DNA from: Leptospira bouyouniensis
GTDB taxonomy: Bacteria > Spirochaetota > Leptospiria > Leptospirales > Leptospiraceae
NCBI RefSeq assembly: GCF_004769525.1
Contig: NZ_RQFT01000009.1
Location: 17,310-81,309, forward strand
Reading direction: 5' to 3'
DNA: 64,000 nt
The notes beneath the pieces were generated by a model. It was not told the DNA's origin. It ran no database searches and saw only the letters and a list, made by a program, of their open reading frames with translations. This document shows, piece after piece, positions 17,856-27,406 of this stretch. The number at the start of each line of letters is the position of its first letter. The first letter of the stretch is position 1. The position numbers were made by a program, and so were the translations under genes.

Positions 17856-18156
17856 GTATTAATAATGAATTGATATGGTTTCGATTCAGGTCTAAGTTTG
17901 CAACCATTGAACTGATATTGTTGTGTCGAGTAAGATGCAAGTTTTAATAAATAATTTAAGGAAAAACAATGCCGTTGAAAAATCAGCTGCATCAACAATT
18001 GAGAATTTGATAATTCCACTCATCTAGGATCTTTTAAATGGAACTTTTCTTTTCACCTTTAAAATTAAGAATTTTGGCATCTTCAAAATGTTATTAATTT
18101 CTTCGAAAGAGTATTATATTGGGTTAGCTGCTTTTATACAACATTAATAAGAGCCC
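17856..18156. other. Gap after the RHS cargo operon
   Basis: About 300 bases of AT-rich sequence broken by stops in all frames. No gene or clear hairpin is seen; it probably contains decayed sequence left by earlier IS insertions. Confidence 0.4.
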
Positions 18157-18384
18157 TAGCGATTCCGAATCCTTATTTTAATAGCAATTTCAGTATTTAT
18201 ACTAGAACCTTTACTATCAAAATTAAGCTTTATTGGGAATCCTTCTATTCGAGAGGTGGTTGGCTTTGAAGAGATCTCTGACAGGCATTGTCGTCTTTAT
18301 TTTGCGAACGCAATCCTTGGAATTTTAGATTTGTATACGAGTAAAGTGTTGAAATACCAGAGGTTATTGTATAGAATTGATTAG
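18157..18384 (+). pseudogene. Remnant of an integrase-core IS transposase C terminus
   Basis: An open frame without a start codon ends at TAG 18384. It reads as the end of an IS481-like transposase: NPSIREVVGFEEISDRHCRL, then YFANAILGILDLYTSKVL. Such transposases commonly end with a VxFEExxDxxWxVYFxxxLLGxxD-like strand pair. The catalytic core is missing, so the element is dead. It is followed directly by its probable IS end. Confidence 0.55.
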
Positions 18385-18385
18385 T

Positions 18386-18428
18386 AAAAGTGTCACCCAT
18401 GTGAGTGATCTAAAGTGTTACCGATGTG
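18386..18428. repeat. Probable end of the degraded IS: tandem GTGT(C/T)ACC(C/G)ATGTG
   Basis: Two imperfect 18-bp direct repeats, AAAAGTGTCACCCATGTG (18386-18403) and TAAAGTGTTACCGATGTG (18411-18428), with a 25-bp period. Repeats of this type occur at the ends of IS481-like elements and lie right after the transposase remnant. Confidence 0.5.
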
Positions 18429-18505
18429 CCTTTCTATACACCGACTAGCAAACGTAATGCGACATAATCTATATTATCGGAAGAGGCTCACTGCATCACG
18501 TAATA

Positions 18506-19991
18506 ATCTACTCGAAACACTAGTCGTTGCATCATCTTAAAATCTACTCCAAATTAGTTAAGGAAACGATTCACTCATGTGCAGGTGATGTCCATGAAGC
18601 AATCGAAGATGGTGCGTTCTATGTTGGTTCAAGTGTTCAAAGAGAAATACCTTTGGGCTTCGAAAAAAGAAAAAAGCCTAATACTCGATCAGTTCGTTGA
18701 AGCTACTGGATTCAATCGATCCTATGCCAGAACCGTCCTTAGAAAGAAAAAAGACAATGTTGTCAAACTGAGAGCAAGAAAGAAGCGTATATCAAGCTAT
18801 GATGATGACGTCAGATTCTATTTAGAGAAGATTTGGGAGATCCTGGATCGAATTTGTGGGAAAAGACTCGTGATGGCAATGCCAGATGTCTTAGCCAAAC
18901 TCGAACAGTTCAAAGTATTTAAAATTGATAAAATAACCAAGGACAAACTTCTCTCCATCAGTTCTGCTTCAGTGGATCGCTTATTGAAACCTGCCAGGAA
19001 AAAACTTGGTCGCAAAGGCACCTCTACGACGAAGCAACCTAAATACCTTATTGATCGGATCCCAATCAAAACGTTTGGCGAATGGAAAAGTTCTCTACCT
19101 GGTTTTGTCCAAATCGATCTAGTCGCCCATAATGGTGGAAATGTATTTGGAGGATTTTATTCAACACTTGCAGCAACAGATGTTTGTACGGGATGGACTG
19201 TTTGTATACTGGTGAAAGATAAAACTCAATTCCAGATGCTAAAAGCATTAATAAAACTGAAAAAAATATTACCCTTCCCACTTTTAGGAATCCATTCCGA
19301 TAACGGAGCAGAATTTATTAATCAGACAATTCTAGCTTATGCAGAAAGGAACGATATCCAATTCACTCGCGGAAGACCATACAAAAAGAATGATAACCCA
19401 CATATTGAACAAAAGAATTACAGCGTTGTAAGAAGGAATACTGGATATTTGCGTATTGAAAATCAAATCCAAGCAGATATTGTCAGATCACTGTACCAAG
19501 ATTTAAATACTTACAATAATTACTTTCTACCAGTGATGATCTTGAAGGAGAAACATAGGATTGGTTCAAAAGCAATTCGAAAGTATGACGAAGCAAAATC
19601 ACCTTACCGAAGGATACTGGCTAGAAAAGATATTTCGAAAACGATAAAAGCTTCTATGAAAAAGATTTATGAGAAGTTGAATATTTTTGAATTAAAGAAT
19701 CAGATCAATCATTGGCAAAACGAATTTGTGAAAATTGCTGCCCCTATTCGTAACCCAATAGACAAAGTGAATGTTAGAAGGAAAAGAGGAATATTACATA
19801 CAACTCCGAAATGGAGACGAGAAGTGAATTCAGATACAAAGAATCCATTCATCGAGAGACAACGTGTTGAAGAGATGAGACGAGCTGCAGAACAAGTTTG
19901 GGTAAAAAGAAAATAGCTTGGAATCTTTTAACTCTCTGTTATATTTGGAGTAGATTTTTATTTGATTCTCCACTTAACATTTCGAGTAGAT
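18506..19991 (+). mobile_element. Insertion sequence with nested inverted repeats
   Basis: A transposase gene is bracketed by two nested inverted repeat pairs. The inner pair is a perfect 16 bp (AAAATCTACTCCAAAT at 18539-18554, complement at 19943-19958). The outer pair is 12 bp (ATCTACTCGAAA at 18506-18517, complement at 19980-19991). A third related half-site (ATTCGAAGTAGATTA) lies at 20073-20087. Repeated terminal sites are expected transposase-binding sites. The exact outer ends and target duplication are not clear. Confidence 0.7.
18594..19916 (+). CDS. DDE integrase-core transposase
   Basis: About 440 aa. The N terminus has a helix-turn-helix (LDQFVEATGFNRSYARTVLR). The catalytic DDE triad is visible in GFVQIDLVAHNGG, GIHSDNGAEFIN and NPHIEQKNYSVVRR (D180, D241, E277 counted from the longest frame at 18579). 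It belongs to the retroviral integrase (rve) superfamily of IS transposases. ATG 18594 is chosen because AGGTGA sits five bases upstream; GTG 18579 and ATG 18588 are alternatives. The frame is intact, so the element may be active. Confidence 0.85.
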   Translation: MKQSKMVRSMLVQVFKEKYLWASKKEKSLILDQFVEATGFNRSYARTVLRKKKDNVVKLRARKKRISSYDDDVRFYLEKIWEILDRICGKRLVMAMPDVLAKLEQFKVFKIDKITKDKLLSISSASVDRLLKPARKKLGRKGTSTTKQPKYLIDRIPIKTFGEWKSSLPGFVQIDLVAHNGGNVFGGFYSTLAATDVCTGWTVCILVKDKTQFQMLKALIKLKKILPFPLLGIHSDNGAEFINQTILAYAERNDIQFTRGRPYKKNDNPHIEQKNYSVVRRNTGYLRIENQIQADIVRSLYQDLNTYNNYFLPVMILKEKHRIGSKAIRKYDEAKSPYRRILARKDISKTIKASMKKIYEKLNIFELKNQINHWQNEFVKIAAPIRNPIDKVNVRRKRGILHTTPKWRREVNSDTKNPFIERQRVEEMRRAAEQVWVKRK

Positions 19992-20121
19992 AAAAGAAGA
20001 TTCAAGTCGAGAAGCATATTGCTTTATAATAGATAGTATCTCAAATCAAAATAATGCTTCAAAAGTAAATGTATTCGAAGTAGATTACTACTTCACTGGG
20101 TGAAAGCATTGAGGATCTATT

Positions 20122-20784
20122 GTGAACATACAAGCCATAGAAAATAAAATAAAGGAACTTGAGAAAATATTCAAAAGTAGACCAGATCATTATTTTTTTA
20201 CAGAAAAAGAGATACATTCAGAATTTTATTCATTATTTCAAAAGAATGTTTCAAATGATATAAAACATTCTTTATTTCATACTGAATATCCAACTCCATT
20301 TAAGTGTTCGATTGAAGAGAAAAAATTCAGAATACGTCCAAGGAAATCTAATTTTAAGCGCAGCCATATTGATAGTGTTGTAATTAACCCAAAATTTATA
20401 GAATGGATTTCGGATAATAATGAAGATTTAGATTATATAAATGGGACACCACAAAACGGATTATTTAATGAATATTTTGGAAGAATAGTTGAACTTTACG
20501 GGAATTCTTATCACGAAACTAAACAGAGCATTCTCTTGTATGCAATAGAATTTAAATTCTATAGACATTCATATGTTGGCAATTCCCAGCCAATAAAAGA
20601 TATCTTGCAAGATCTAAGTAAAATGGAGTCTCTGAAAAAATTTGGCAAAAAATTCCTTGGTGATGAAGACGCATTTGTGTTAAAAACAAAATGCATTGTT
20701 ATTCTTGGCGGTAATGTGAAGGAAGATTTAATCAATATCCTTACAAAAGAATTCAAAGGGAAAGTTGATTTCATTAAAAAATGA
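20122..20784 (+). CDS. PD-(D/E)XK nuclease-like protein, gene 1 of a two-gene cassette
   Basis: A 220-aa protein from a GTG start with GAGG upstream. It has the ordered signature of restriction-type nucleases: an acidic N-terminal helix (EIHSEFYSLF), then SHIDSVVINP (D84), then LLYAIEFKFYRHSY (E143, K145), matching E...D...ExK. Such folds usually cut DNA or RNA. It lies 16 bases before a second protein with the same kind of core, directly after an IS, so the pair is probably a mobile defence cassette. Activity and target are unknown. Confidence 0.6.
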   Translation: MNIQAIENKIKELEKIFKSRPDHYFFTEKEIHSEFYSLFQKNVSNDIKHSLFHTEYPTPFKCSIEEKKFRIRPRKSNFKRSHIDSVVINPKFIEWISDNNEDLDYINGTPQNGLFNEYFGRIVELYGNSYHETKQSILLYAIEFKFYRHSYVGNSQPIKDILQDLSKMESLKKFGKKFLGDEDAFVLKTKCIVILGGNVKEDLINILTKEFKGKVDFIKK

Positions 20785-20800
20785 ATTCTATTTCTAACAG

Positions 20801-22300
20801 ATGAGCAAAGATACTGAGCCTATTTACAATCGGATAGTTCAAATCGTTTCGAAATTTGATAGAAGATCTTTTGCTATCGCGTTGATTGAACAAATACGTC
20901 TTTTGGAAGAAGATCGGATCCCAATCGAGAAGATGCAGATTTGGAATCTATTGTTTCTTCTAAAAATTTGTGTAGTTCATGGTGGATTCAACCCTAGAAA
21001 GCAAATTAAGTTCATGGATATTCTAAATCTCCATAATCTTTGCTTGGAGCTAAATAGCTTTGTTCCCGCTTATGAAAGTGAATCAAACAAACAAATACTA
21101 AATAAGATAATGCGAAGATTTGCTTTCCAGCAATTTGGATGCCAACAAGAATTAAGTCTTCCTGAAATAGAAAGAACAATAAAGTTGTTAAAATTATCTG
21201 AACGTACTCTTGAGAAGAATTTTTCAAATGATGTGAATTTCTCTTACAAGGATTTTCTCAAATACGTTATTATAATTTATGCATGGCATCAAACACACCT
21301 GGATATTCCAATATTGGATATTTCAGACATCAAAGTGGCGATTGAAGATAAGGAAATATTTGATCAAATTACTTCTTACCTATCAAGAGATATTAGTTAC
21401 ATTCAGAAGGATATACTTCAGGATGCAAAGGCAAGAAGTAAGCGACTAGAAATATTCGACCAATCAATATTATACAAGTACCCCATATGGGAAATTAAAG
21501 GTGCAAAATATTTGATAAGCAAACACCTTTTTGAAAAAGCAATGACACGGCTACCAATAGAAAAGGCATTTATCAAGAACCCCGCCGGAATTTCGAAAGC
21601 CTTTGAAACCTATACCCACTCTCTATTGAAAAGAAAATTCAATTCATTTTTGAATGAAAAAGAAATAGAAAAGAGATACCAATTAAAGGAAGGTCAAAAG
21701 AAAGCCGATTTCCTTGTGTTTGAATCTCTTGGGAAAGTAACAATTGAATGTAAAGCGATTTATGCGCCGAAGCTTTCGAAAGTTGACCTTAAGTTAGAGA
21801 TTTTAATAAGTTCATATAAAGAGAGTATTTTAAAAGGTTTAGTTCAAAGTATAGAAACGCATTTTTATCTCGATACAGTAATTTTTAAAAACAACTTCAT
21901 GCTAATAGTTACATTAGATGATCTAAACTTCAGTTGGTTTGAAGAAGTTTATGATGAATTTATAAGAGAAGGTCTAGAAAGAAATTACCCAGGTTTCGAA
22001 GAGAAAATAAACAATTTTAACTTAAGTCATATCTTTATATTGCCAATTTCTACTTTTGAATCAATTATTTACTATATTTGCAAAGAGAATATAGAGTTTG
22101 CCTCTCTATTACTGAAATTAATCAAATATAGAGAAGAAGTTGGAGATTCTAACTATTTCGACTTTGCTGATTTGTTTGATAGCTTCATGAAAAAAGAGCA
22201 TGGTGAAAACTACAAAATAGAATATGAGAAAAATGAAACAGAATTACTTTTCGAAGAAATTAGGAATAGCTTAACGCAGGCATTGTCTCATAGGAAATAA
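20801..22300 (+). CDS. Large PD-(D/E)XK nuclease-like protein, gene 2 of the cassette
   Basis: A 499-aa protein. The first ~250 residues are helical without recognised motifs. The nuclease-like core follows: AFETYTHSLLKRKF (E269), QKKADFLVFESLG (D303), VTIECKAIYAP (E316, K318), the E...D...ExK pattern of restriction-type enzymes. The C-terminal ~170 residues are mixed alpha/beta. It follows the smaller nuclease-like gene by 16 bases and probably forms a complex with it. No known defence family is recognised from the sequence alone. Confidence 0.6.
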   Translation: MSKDTEPIYNRIVQIVSKFDRRSFAIALIEQIRLLEEDRIPIEKMQIWNLLFLLKICVVHGGFNPRKQIKFMDILNLHNLCLELNSFVPAYESESNKQILNKIMRRFAFQQFGCQQELSLPEIERTIKLLKLSERTLEKNFSNDVNFSYKDFLKYVIIIYAWHQTHLDIPILDISDIKVAIEDKEIFDQITSYLSRDISYIQKDILQDAKARSKRLEIFDQSILYKYPIWEIKGAKYLISKHLFEKAMTRLPIEKAFIKNPAGISKAFETYTHSLLKRKFNSFLNEKEIEKRYQLKEGQKKADFLVFESLGKVTIECKAIYAPKLSKVDLKLEILISSYKESILKGLVQSIETHFYLDTVIFKNNFMLIVTLDDLNFSWFEEVYDEFIREGLERNYPGFEEKINNFNLSHIFILPISTFESIIYYICKENIEFASLLLKLIKYREEVGDSNYFDFADLFDSFMKKEHGENYKIEYEKNETELLFEEIRNSLTQALSHRK

Positions 22301-22396
22301 GAAACAGCTCTTAGGTTCAATCAAATTGAGTATTCAAATCGTTTTCAAACGAATTTAAAAACCCCTTAAAACCCTACTTTCAATGTTAAAAAACGA

Positions 22397-22436
22397 TTGC
22401 AATGATTGAGAACTATATTTCTTGTCACTTCCCATG
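22397..22436 (+). promoter_or_regulatory. Bipartite promoter-like element before the portal gene
   Basis: TTGCAA at 22397, TTGTC at 22422 and CTTGTCACTTCCCATG at 22421-22436, ending in the portal ATG. There is no Shine-Dalgarno before that ATG. It restarts phage transcription after cargo island 1. Confidence 0.75.
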
Positions 22437-24104
22437 CCGAGACCACGTGGGAAAAATTATGAGAAGAATCTATTCTATCGAACTCCACCAGAGTTAAGAG
22501 AGAAGGTTGTTCAAGGTAAGGCTAAAGCAGTCGAGGAACCCTCTTCCGATCCGAGGACCATGACTGTGGAGGAGTTTAGGAAATCCTTTTTTTATTCACC
22601 TGCAAAATCAACAGTTAAGCAGGCAGTTGAATTAAATAATCGAATGTTTAATTTGCTGGAAACAGCAAAGGACAAAAAGAATCCAATTTATTCAGATGAT
22701 ATGGTGGTCCCTGTCCAGCAAGGGATCCGAGTTCGTCCGATATATCGTATACCTCTCGAGGATCTAAGGAATATATCTTATGCATCTTCACTGATAGGCG
22801 CAATTCACCAAATCATGGCTGATGATGTATCAATGTATGCGAAAATTGGAGAGGATCCAGGATTCGAGTTTATTCTAAAGCAAAAGAACATATCCGCAAC
22901 AGATTTGCAAAGGCAAGAGATGGTCAGTTTCGCAAATCGTGTTTTCCTAATGGGAGACAAATCACAAGCAGATTGGAGAGAGCGTGAACGACTCGGAGAA
23001 GTCCTTGAAATGGCTACTAGGGACACTCTTGCAATAGATGCCGTTGCATATTTGAGAACTTTTAATCGAGCAGGAGAGATTTGTGACGTTCGTTATTTGG
23101 ATCCCGCGACTATTTTCCGTGTGGATCCAAGGAAAGGATACAAAGGTGATAAAAATATCACTCACGTTCAAATCGTACACAATACAGTCACTGAGACTTA
23201 TGAATCAGGACGAATTGTTTACCGTCATAAAAATAACCTTTCTGATATTCGAATGCGTGGGTTTGGTTATTCGCCTATCGAGTCTTGTTTGGTTGAGATC
23301 ATGTCCCTACTCTTTACTATAAAACATAATGCAGACAGATTCAACTCTAGGAATCCACCAAAGGCTATTATTTCTTCAAAAAACGCAATTCCTAAAGCTG
23401 ATCAAGAGCGAATTGAACTCATTTGGGAAAATGCCTTTTATGGACCGAGAGAGGGTTTCAAAATCCCAATGATGTTTGGGGCTGGAGAAATTCAGGTACA
23501 TAACTTGGATGTGTCGGATGATTTTGAATTCGATAAAATGCTCCAAATGGTTTCTTCATTTATTATTGCAAGACACGGAATTGATCCTGCACAACTCGGA
23601 CTTAGACTTAATCAATCACAATCATTAGCAGAGCCTTCCATGGATGGAAGACAGCATTTTTCCAGAGATCGAGCTCATGGATCTATCATGAGTTTTCATC
23701 AAGATTGTCTCAATGAAGTTTTCGATCCGAGTGATGAAAGCCCAATCGCATTGAATTTCATCGGAGTGAAAACAGAGCAAGAGGACAAAAAAGCAGACCT
23801 CGAAGACAAACAATTCAAAGTTAGTCGGTCACTTGATGAAATACGTAAAGCAAATGATTTACCTACCATGAAAGAGGAAGCGGAAGATTATGTAGCTCGC
23901 GGAATCATAACGGTAGAGCAGGGAAAGAAACTGGCACGTCTTGGCCTCTTACGTGGAAATCAATATTTCAGTCAGGAGTTTGGGAAAGTCTTCGCAGACG
24001 AGGAACAAGCGCAAGGTGGTATTGAGGAAGAACATTCTCCAGTTGCAAGCGGTAACCAGGTAGAATTGCCTTGGGGTGAAGAAGACTTTCTACCGAATGA
24101 GTAG
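22434..24104 (+). CDS. Portal protein
   Basis: A 556-aa protein forming the dodecameric ring at the head vertex. It shows the usual portal layout: a basic N terminus, an alpha/beta core (PIYRIPLEDLRNISYASSLI), the wing and stem helices (RMRGFGYSPIESCLVEIMSL, then LLFTIKHNADRFNSRN), and an acidic C-terminal tail. The motif PSMDGRQHFSRDR and the GFGYSPIE turn are typical of myovirus portals. ATG 22434 is preferred over TTG 22422 because the shared promoter element ends at it. Confidence 0.85.
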   Translation: MPRPRGKNYEKNLFYRTPPELREKVVQGKAKAVEEPSSDPRTMTVEEFRKSFFYSPAKSTVKQAVELNNRMFNLLETAKDKKNPIYSDDMVVPVQQGIRVRPIYRIPLEDLRNISYASSLIGAIHQIMADDVSMYAKIGEDPGFEFILKQKNISATDLQRQEMVSFANRVFLMGDKSQADWRERERLGEVLEMATRDTLAIDAVAYLRTFNRAGEICDVRYLDPATIFRVDPRKGYKGDKNITHVQIVHNTVTETYESGRIVYRHKNNLSDIRMRGFGYSPIESCLVEIMSLLFTIKHNADRFNSRNPPKAIISSKNAIPKADQERIELIWENAFYGPREGFKIPMMFGAGEIQVHNLDVSDDFEFDKMLQMVSSFIIARHGIDPAQLGLRLNQSQSLAEPSMDGRQHFSRDRAHGSIMSFHQDCLNEVFDPSDESPIALNFIGVKTEQEDKKADLEDKQFKVSRSLDEIRKANDLPTMKEEAEDYVARGIITVEQGKKLARLGLLRGNQYFSQEFGKVFADEEQAQGGIEEEHSPVASGNQVELPWGEEDFLPNE

Positions 24105-24132
24105 TTAATTTAAAAATTTAGAAGGACAAAAC

Positions 24133-24726
24133 ATGGAAAATCAAAAAGAAACAACCGAACAAGTGGCCGTGGAAGAAACACCGGAGCCAATCACTGAAGG
24201 AGTAATTGAAAACTCAGAGAACAAACGATCGCTTCTGGAAGAAGGCGGAGATACTGTTTCTGGTGATGGAACGGGGACTACACTTCCAGAATTCGATCAG
24301 GAAAAACCTTCTAATCTGAAAGAGGCGGAAGGAATTAATCCACCTCCTGAAGTGGAAGATGAAAATCAGGGAACGGAAGATCAAGGGATTGGCTTCATTC
24401 AAGGGGAAATTGATCACCTAAGTGAGCAAGAGAAAACGGATTTGGGATATACGATTTCCGATATACTTGCTTCCCCTAACCAGACACAGCCGATAATCGT
24501 TTCTATGATTATTAGTGCAATTTTGGATAAAGTAGGAAGTGTGAATCCAGATGCAACTGAGGCTCTAGGCCAATTATCAAATAGAATTGTAGAACTCGCG
24601 GCAACTCAAGACTATCTTACACTTGTATCCGAATTTGAAGGTGTTGTTTCTAGTGGATTGCCAAATGCTACAAAGTTGTCTTTATTCTCACAGCAGTTAG
24701 ATCAATTTGCAAAACGATTGGGGTAA
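24133..24726 (+). CDS. Acidic head-region protein
   Basis: A 197-aa protein with a good Shine-Dalgarno (GAAGG). The first ~95 residues are highly acidic and low in complexity (rich in E, G, T, P); the rest is helical (LSEQEKTDLGYTISDILASP). It lies between portal and a putative minor head protein. It could be a scaffold-like or portal-associated protein. No family recognised. Confidence 0.55.
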   Translation: MENQKETTEQVAVEETPEPITEGVIENSENKRSLLEEGGDTVSGDGTGTTLPEFDQEKPSNLKEAEGINPPPEVEDENQGTEDQGIGFIQGEIDHLSEQEKTDLGYTISDILASPNQTQPIIVSMIISAILDKVGSVNPDATEALGQLSNRIVELAATQDYLTLVSEFEGVVSSGLPNATKLSLFSQQLDQFAKRLG

Positions 24727-25690
24727 AGAGTCCCCCTTTTTGCGAAGCAAAGCAGGAAGGGAATTTCAGTTACTTGTTGGGGATCGGCTCAAGTGGATAG
24801 AGTATGTCGTACTTGGACCTGACTCCCCTACTATGTACGCATCGAAACTTTATTTCAAAAAGGGTGTAATGAAATGGGGGAAGAATCTCTTTTCCAGAAT
24901 GTTTCCTTCAATTACAGCGAAAACGCTGCCACAAAAAATACGGCCAGCTATTATAAATATTGGGAAAGATACTGTTCTTGATGATATGCCGGATCCTCCA
25001 GACCAGGACTTCGATGAATGGCTGTTTGATTATTTGGAAAAAGATTGGAATCCTACTTTCAAAGAAATCGGCGAAACTGGAACATTGCTCGGATACCTTT
25101 CAGGTTATTTAACCGGTGAGCTGAAACTACCATTGGAAACTGTTACTGAAATGGGGATTCAAGACTATGACAAAGCATTTAAGTATAAGCTTGGTTTTGG
25201 CATAGACGAAGTTTTTGAAAAGGGAAAAGTAGTTTCGAAAAAAGAAATTTCAAGGCTCGCAGAAGAATATGCAAAGGAACATGGAGCGGAATGGCTTGCG
25301 ATTTACAAACGAGATGACCAGGGTGAAATAATCTATGGTGAAGATGGTCAACCTGAGAGAAGTGGAAAGCCTTATGAGTATCTAACACAAATGTGGCGTG
25401 ATATGATAGTTACGGCAATTCAAGAAGGGAAGACACTTGAACAAATGCAAAGTGATTTTGCTTATCCTGACTTATTGGATCTTGTTGAAAAAGGTACTAT
25501 TTCATCGGAAACTTATCTTGAATTACTCAATGGTAAGGAATCCGAATTGCTGCAATTGCGATTGAATAGAAATTTTCGACGATTTGCCTGGACAGAGGCA
25601 AGTATCGCGTTCAATGCTGGAAGGATCCGCGCGATGAGTGAATTGGGAATCGATTATGGAGTATTCCGAAAAGGGCAAAGAGTGATGTAA
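24707..25690 (+). CDS. Putative minor head protein
   Basis: A 327-aa protein from a TTG start that overlaps the preceding gene by 20 bases; ATG 24833 is an alternative start. The C terminus (WTEASIAFNAGRIRAMSELG) resembles the RTExxxAxNxGR block of Mu gpF/SPP1 gp7 minor head proteins, which follow portal in many phages. The middle is charged and helical. Assignment rests on that block and on position. Confidence 0.5.
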   Translation: MQNDWGKESPFLRSKAGREFQLLVGDRLKWIEYVVLGPDSPTMYASKLYFKKGVMKWGKNLFSRMFPSITAKTLPQKIRPAIINIGKDTVLDDMPDPPDQDFDEWLFDYLEKDWNPTFKEIGETGTLLGYLSGYLTGELKLPLETVTEMGIQDYDKAFKYKLGFGIDEVFEKGKVVSKKEISRLAEEYAKEHGAEWLAIYKRDDQGEIIYGEDGQPERSGKPYEYLTQMWRDMIVTAIQEGKTLEQMQSDFAYPDLLDLVEKGTISSETYLELLNGKESELLQLRLNRNFRRFAWTEASIAFNAGRIRAMSELGIDYGVFRKGQRVM

Positions 25691-26151
25691 TGACTGATCA
25701 TTATAAAGACCATTTAGAATTTCTTAGACGTGTTCTTATAAAAAAGTTTGAAGATGCAAATAAGCGTCACGCAACATGGGACGATATTACACCGATCGAG
25801 GATCCTTGGGAAAAGAAGTATTGGCTCATGCTTAAAGATATTTTGGATCGAGTTGATAGTTATATCAAATCCACTCCACCAAAACGTTCAGGTAGAGAAG
25901 TCGTTCTCGATGCAATGGCCTTCTCTGAGATGATAGAATTTTTAGATCCCAAAAGTGCAGTATCTAAATACAGAAATGAAATGGACACGGATGAGTTTGA
26001 AACTCTCGGAATAGTCTTGCTCTCTGTGAGGAAAGCTGGAGAAGAAATCTATCTCGATGTATCTGGATCAACATTCAATCAGGAACAAAAACTCGCAGTA
26101 ATAGAATCCGCAAAAGAGGTAATCGAGCGGAATGGTGGGAAATATAACTAA
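25690..26151 (+). CDS. Hypothetical phage head-region protein
   Basis: A 153-aa protein whose ATG shares a base with the preceding stop (TAATG) and whose stop overlaps the next start. It is mostly helical and charged (DHYKDHLEFLRRVLIKKFED, ATWDDITPIEDPWEKKYWLM). No family recognised. The tight packing suggests a head or connector component. Confidence 0.55.
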   Translation: MTDHYKDHLEFLRRVLIKKFEDANKRHATWDDITPIEDPWEKKYWLMLKDILDRVDSYIKSTPPKRSGREVVLDAMAFSEMIEFLDPKSAVSKYRNEMDTDEFETLGIVLLSVRKAGEEIYLDVSGSTFNQEQKLAVIESAKEVIERNGGKYN

Positions 26152-27305
26152 TGGCAAAGCAATATCTTTCTGGTGGCGGGAATCCATTTGGAGTTACCCC
26201 TGCGCCTTCAGTATTTAATCCTAATCCACCCGATGATCTAATTAGTAGGCAAGGCGAGCCTGCAATTTGGATTCGCGCAATTCCCACAATAGGAGATCTA
26301 GACGAAACAAAAATGGCGATTCCTGGAAGTGATTCTCAATTGTATCGGATCGAACGATATCGAAGGATGCCAACGGAAACTTTAAATCCGATGTTTTATG
26401 ATGGCAATGTTGTTCAAACGAAATATGGACCAATATCCAAAATCAGATCACTGAAAGTGTTTCGGAATGAAGATTTCGGAGGAAATTTTAATCTATCAAT
26501 TGAGAGTTTTGAGCACAATAGAATTAAGCTAAAACCAAATATCGAATTCCAGGAATATTATCAATTGGATTGCGATTATGATATCGAATCATTTACAAAA
26601 TTTGAAAATGTTTCATTTATTCAAGAAGACGATGGGTTTTTGCTCCATCCAGTTCAAGAAGATATCATCGTGATCGTCGATTCTGTTTGGAGAGAACGTT
26701 TCGACAAATCAGGTTACGATGAGATTGGATTTAAATATGATTTTACCAAAATCTCATGTGAGACAGTGGCAGAGGCTGGCCGAAGGTATTTATTAAACTA
26801 CGTGACATTTTCTCCAATTAAAATTGGTTATAAAACGATCGATACTAAGGATGTTCGATTGGCAGAGAAATTGATAGATGTCCAATCAGGCGATATTGAT
26901 ATCGTTGTTGGTTCTGGATTAAACCTTTCAAAAGATGACATACTGATTCCATTGCGTTCTCTTCGGACAGAGAAAGAAATCCTACAAAAAGATAAGGACG
27001 GACGTTACCCTGTCAAATACAGCCCACTTCGGGAGATTGTGGCAGTCTATACCGATTCTATCGAGTATGAAGACTTTTGGATAGAAGACAGTAGATATGT
27101 TCGCATCAATGCCGGTACTCTTCCAGAAAGAATAGTTTGTGTGTACCAATATAATCCTAGATATACGATTATGCCAGATACAACGGCCTCAGCTCTGGCA
27201 GAACGTATCCAACCGAGAAAATTTATTGGGAGGATTAATCAGACAAGGCTTGATCTTGGTAGAATCTTCCGCGAATCAATTTATCGTTCGGTGGCGACTG
27301 ACTGA
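26151..27305 (+). CDS. Hypothetical structural protein
   Basis: A 384-aa protein, last of the portal operon, overlapping the upstream gene by one base. The sequence is rich in beta-type segments (VRINAGTLPERIVCVYQYNP, IIVIVDSVWRERFDKSGYDE) with few charged helices, as in virion proteins. No family recognised; a connector or head-decoration role is possible from position only. Confidence 0.5.
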   Translation: MAKQYLSGGGNPFGVTPAPSVFNPNPPDDLISRQGEPAIWIRAIPTIGDLDETKMAIPGSDSQLYRIERYRRMPTETLNPMFYDGNVVQTKYGPISKIRSLKVFRNEDFGGNFNLSIESFEHNRIKLKPNIEFQEYYQLDCDYDIESFTKFENVSFIQEDDGFLLHPVQEDIIVIVDSVWRERFDKSGYDEIGFKYDFTKISCETVAEAGRRYLLNYVTFSPIKIGYKTIDTKDVRLAEKLIDVQSGDIDIVVGSGLNLSKDDILIPLRSLRTEKEILQKDKDGRYPVKYSPLREIVAVYTDSIEYEDFWIEDSRYVRINAGTLPERIVCVYQYNPRYTIMPDTTASALAERIQPRKFIGRINQTRLDLGRIFRESIYRSVATD

Positions 27306-27318
27306 AACCGAAAAAAGC

Positions 27319-27358
27319 TTGAATTCTCGCATGGGGGATGCCCTTGTCACTTCCCATG
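27319..27358 (+). promoter_or_regulatory. Bipartite promoter-like element before the 27407 gene
   Basis: TTGAAT at 27319, TTGTC at 27344 and a perfect 18-base CCCTTGTCACTTCCCATG at 27341-27358. Here the ATG opens a 9-codon frame, not the structural gene. Confidence 0.75.
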
Positions 27359-27385
27359 TCAAACTCTGCTCAAATATCATCTTAG
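27356..27385 (+). CDS. Nine-codon leader reading frame
   Basis: ATG at the end of the promoter element encodes MSNSAQISS and stops at TAG 27383-27385. It is in frame with the gene at 27407, which has its own Shine-Dalgarno (AAAGGT). It may be a regulatory leader, or the ATG may simply be a fixed part of the promoter motif. Confidence 0.35.
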   Translation: MSNSAQISS

Positions 27386-27406
27386 GTTTCATTAAAGGTA
27401 AAAAAT

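Noticed and set aside
20122..22300. Calling the nuclease-like pair a known defence system by name
   Set aside because: Only nuclease-core motifs are visible; no named family could be supported.
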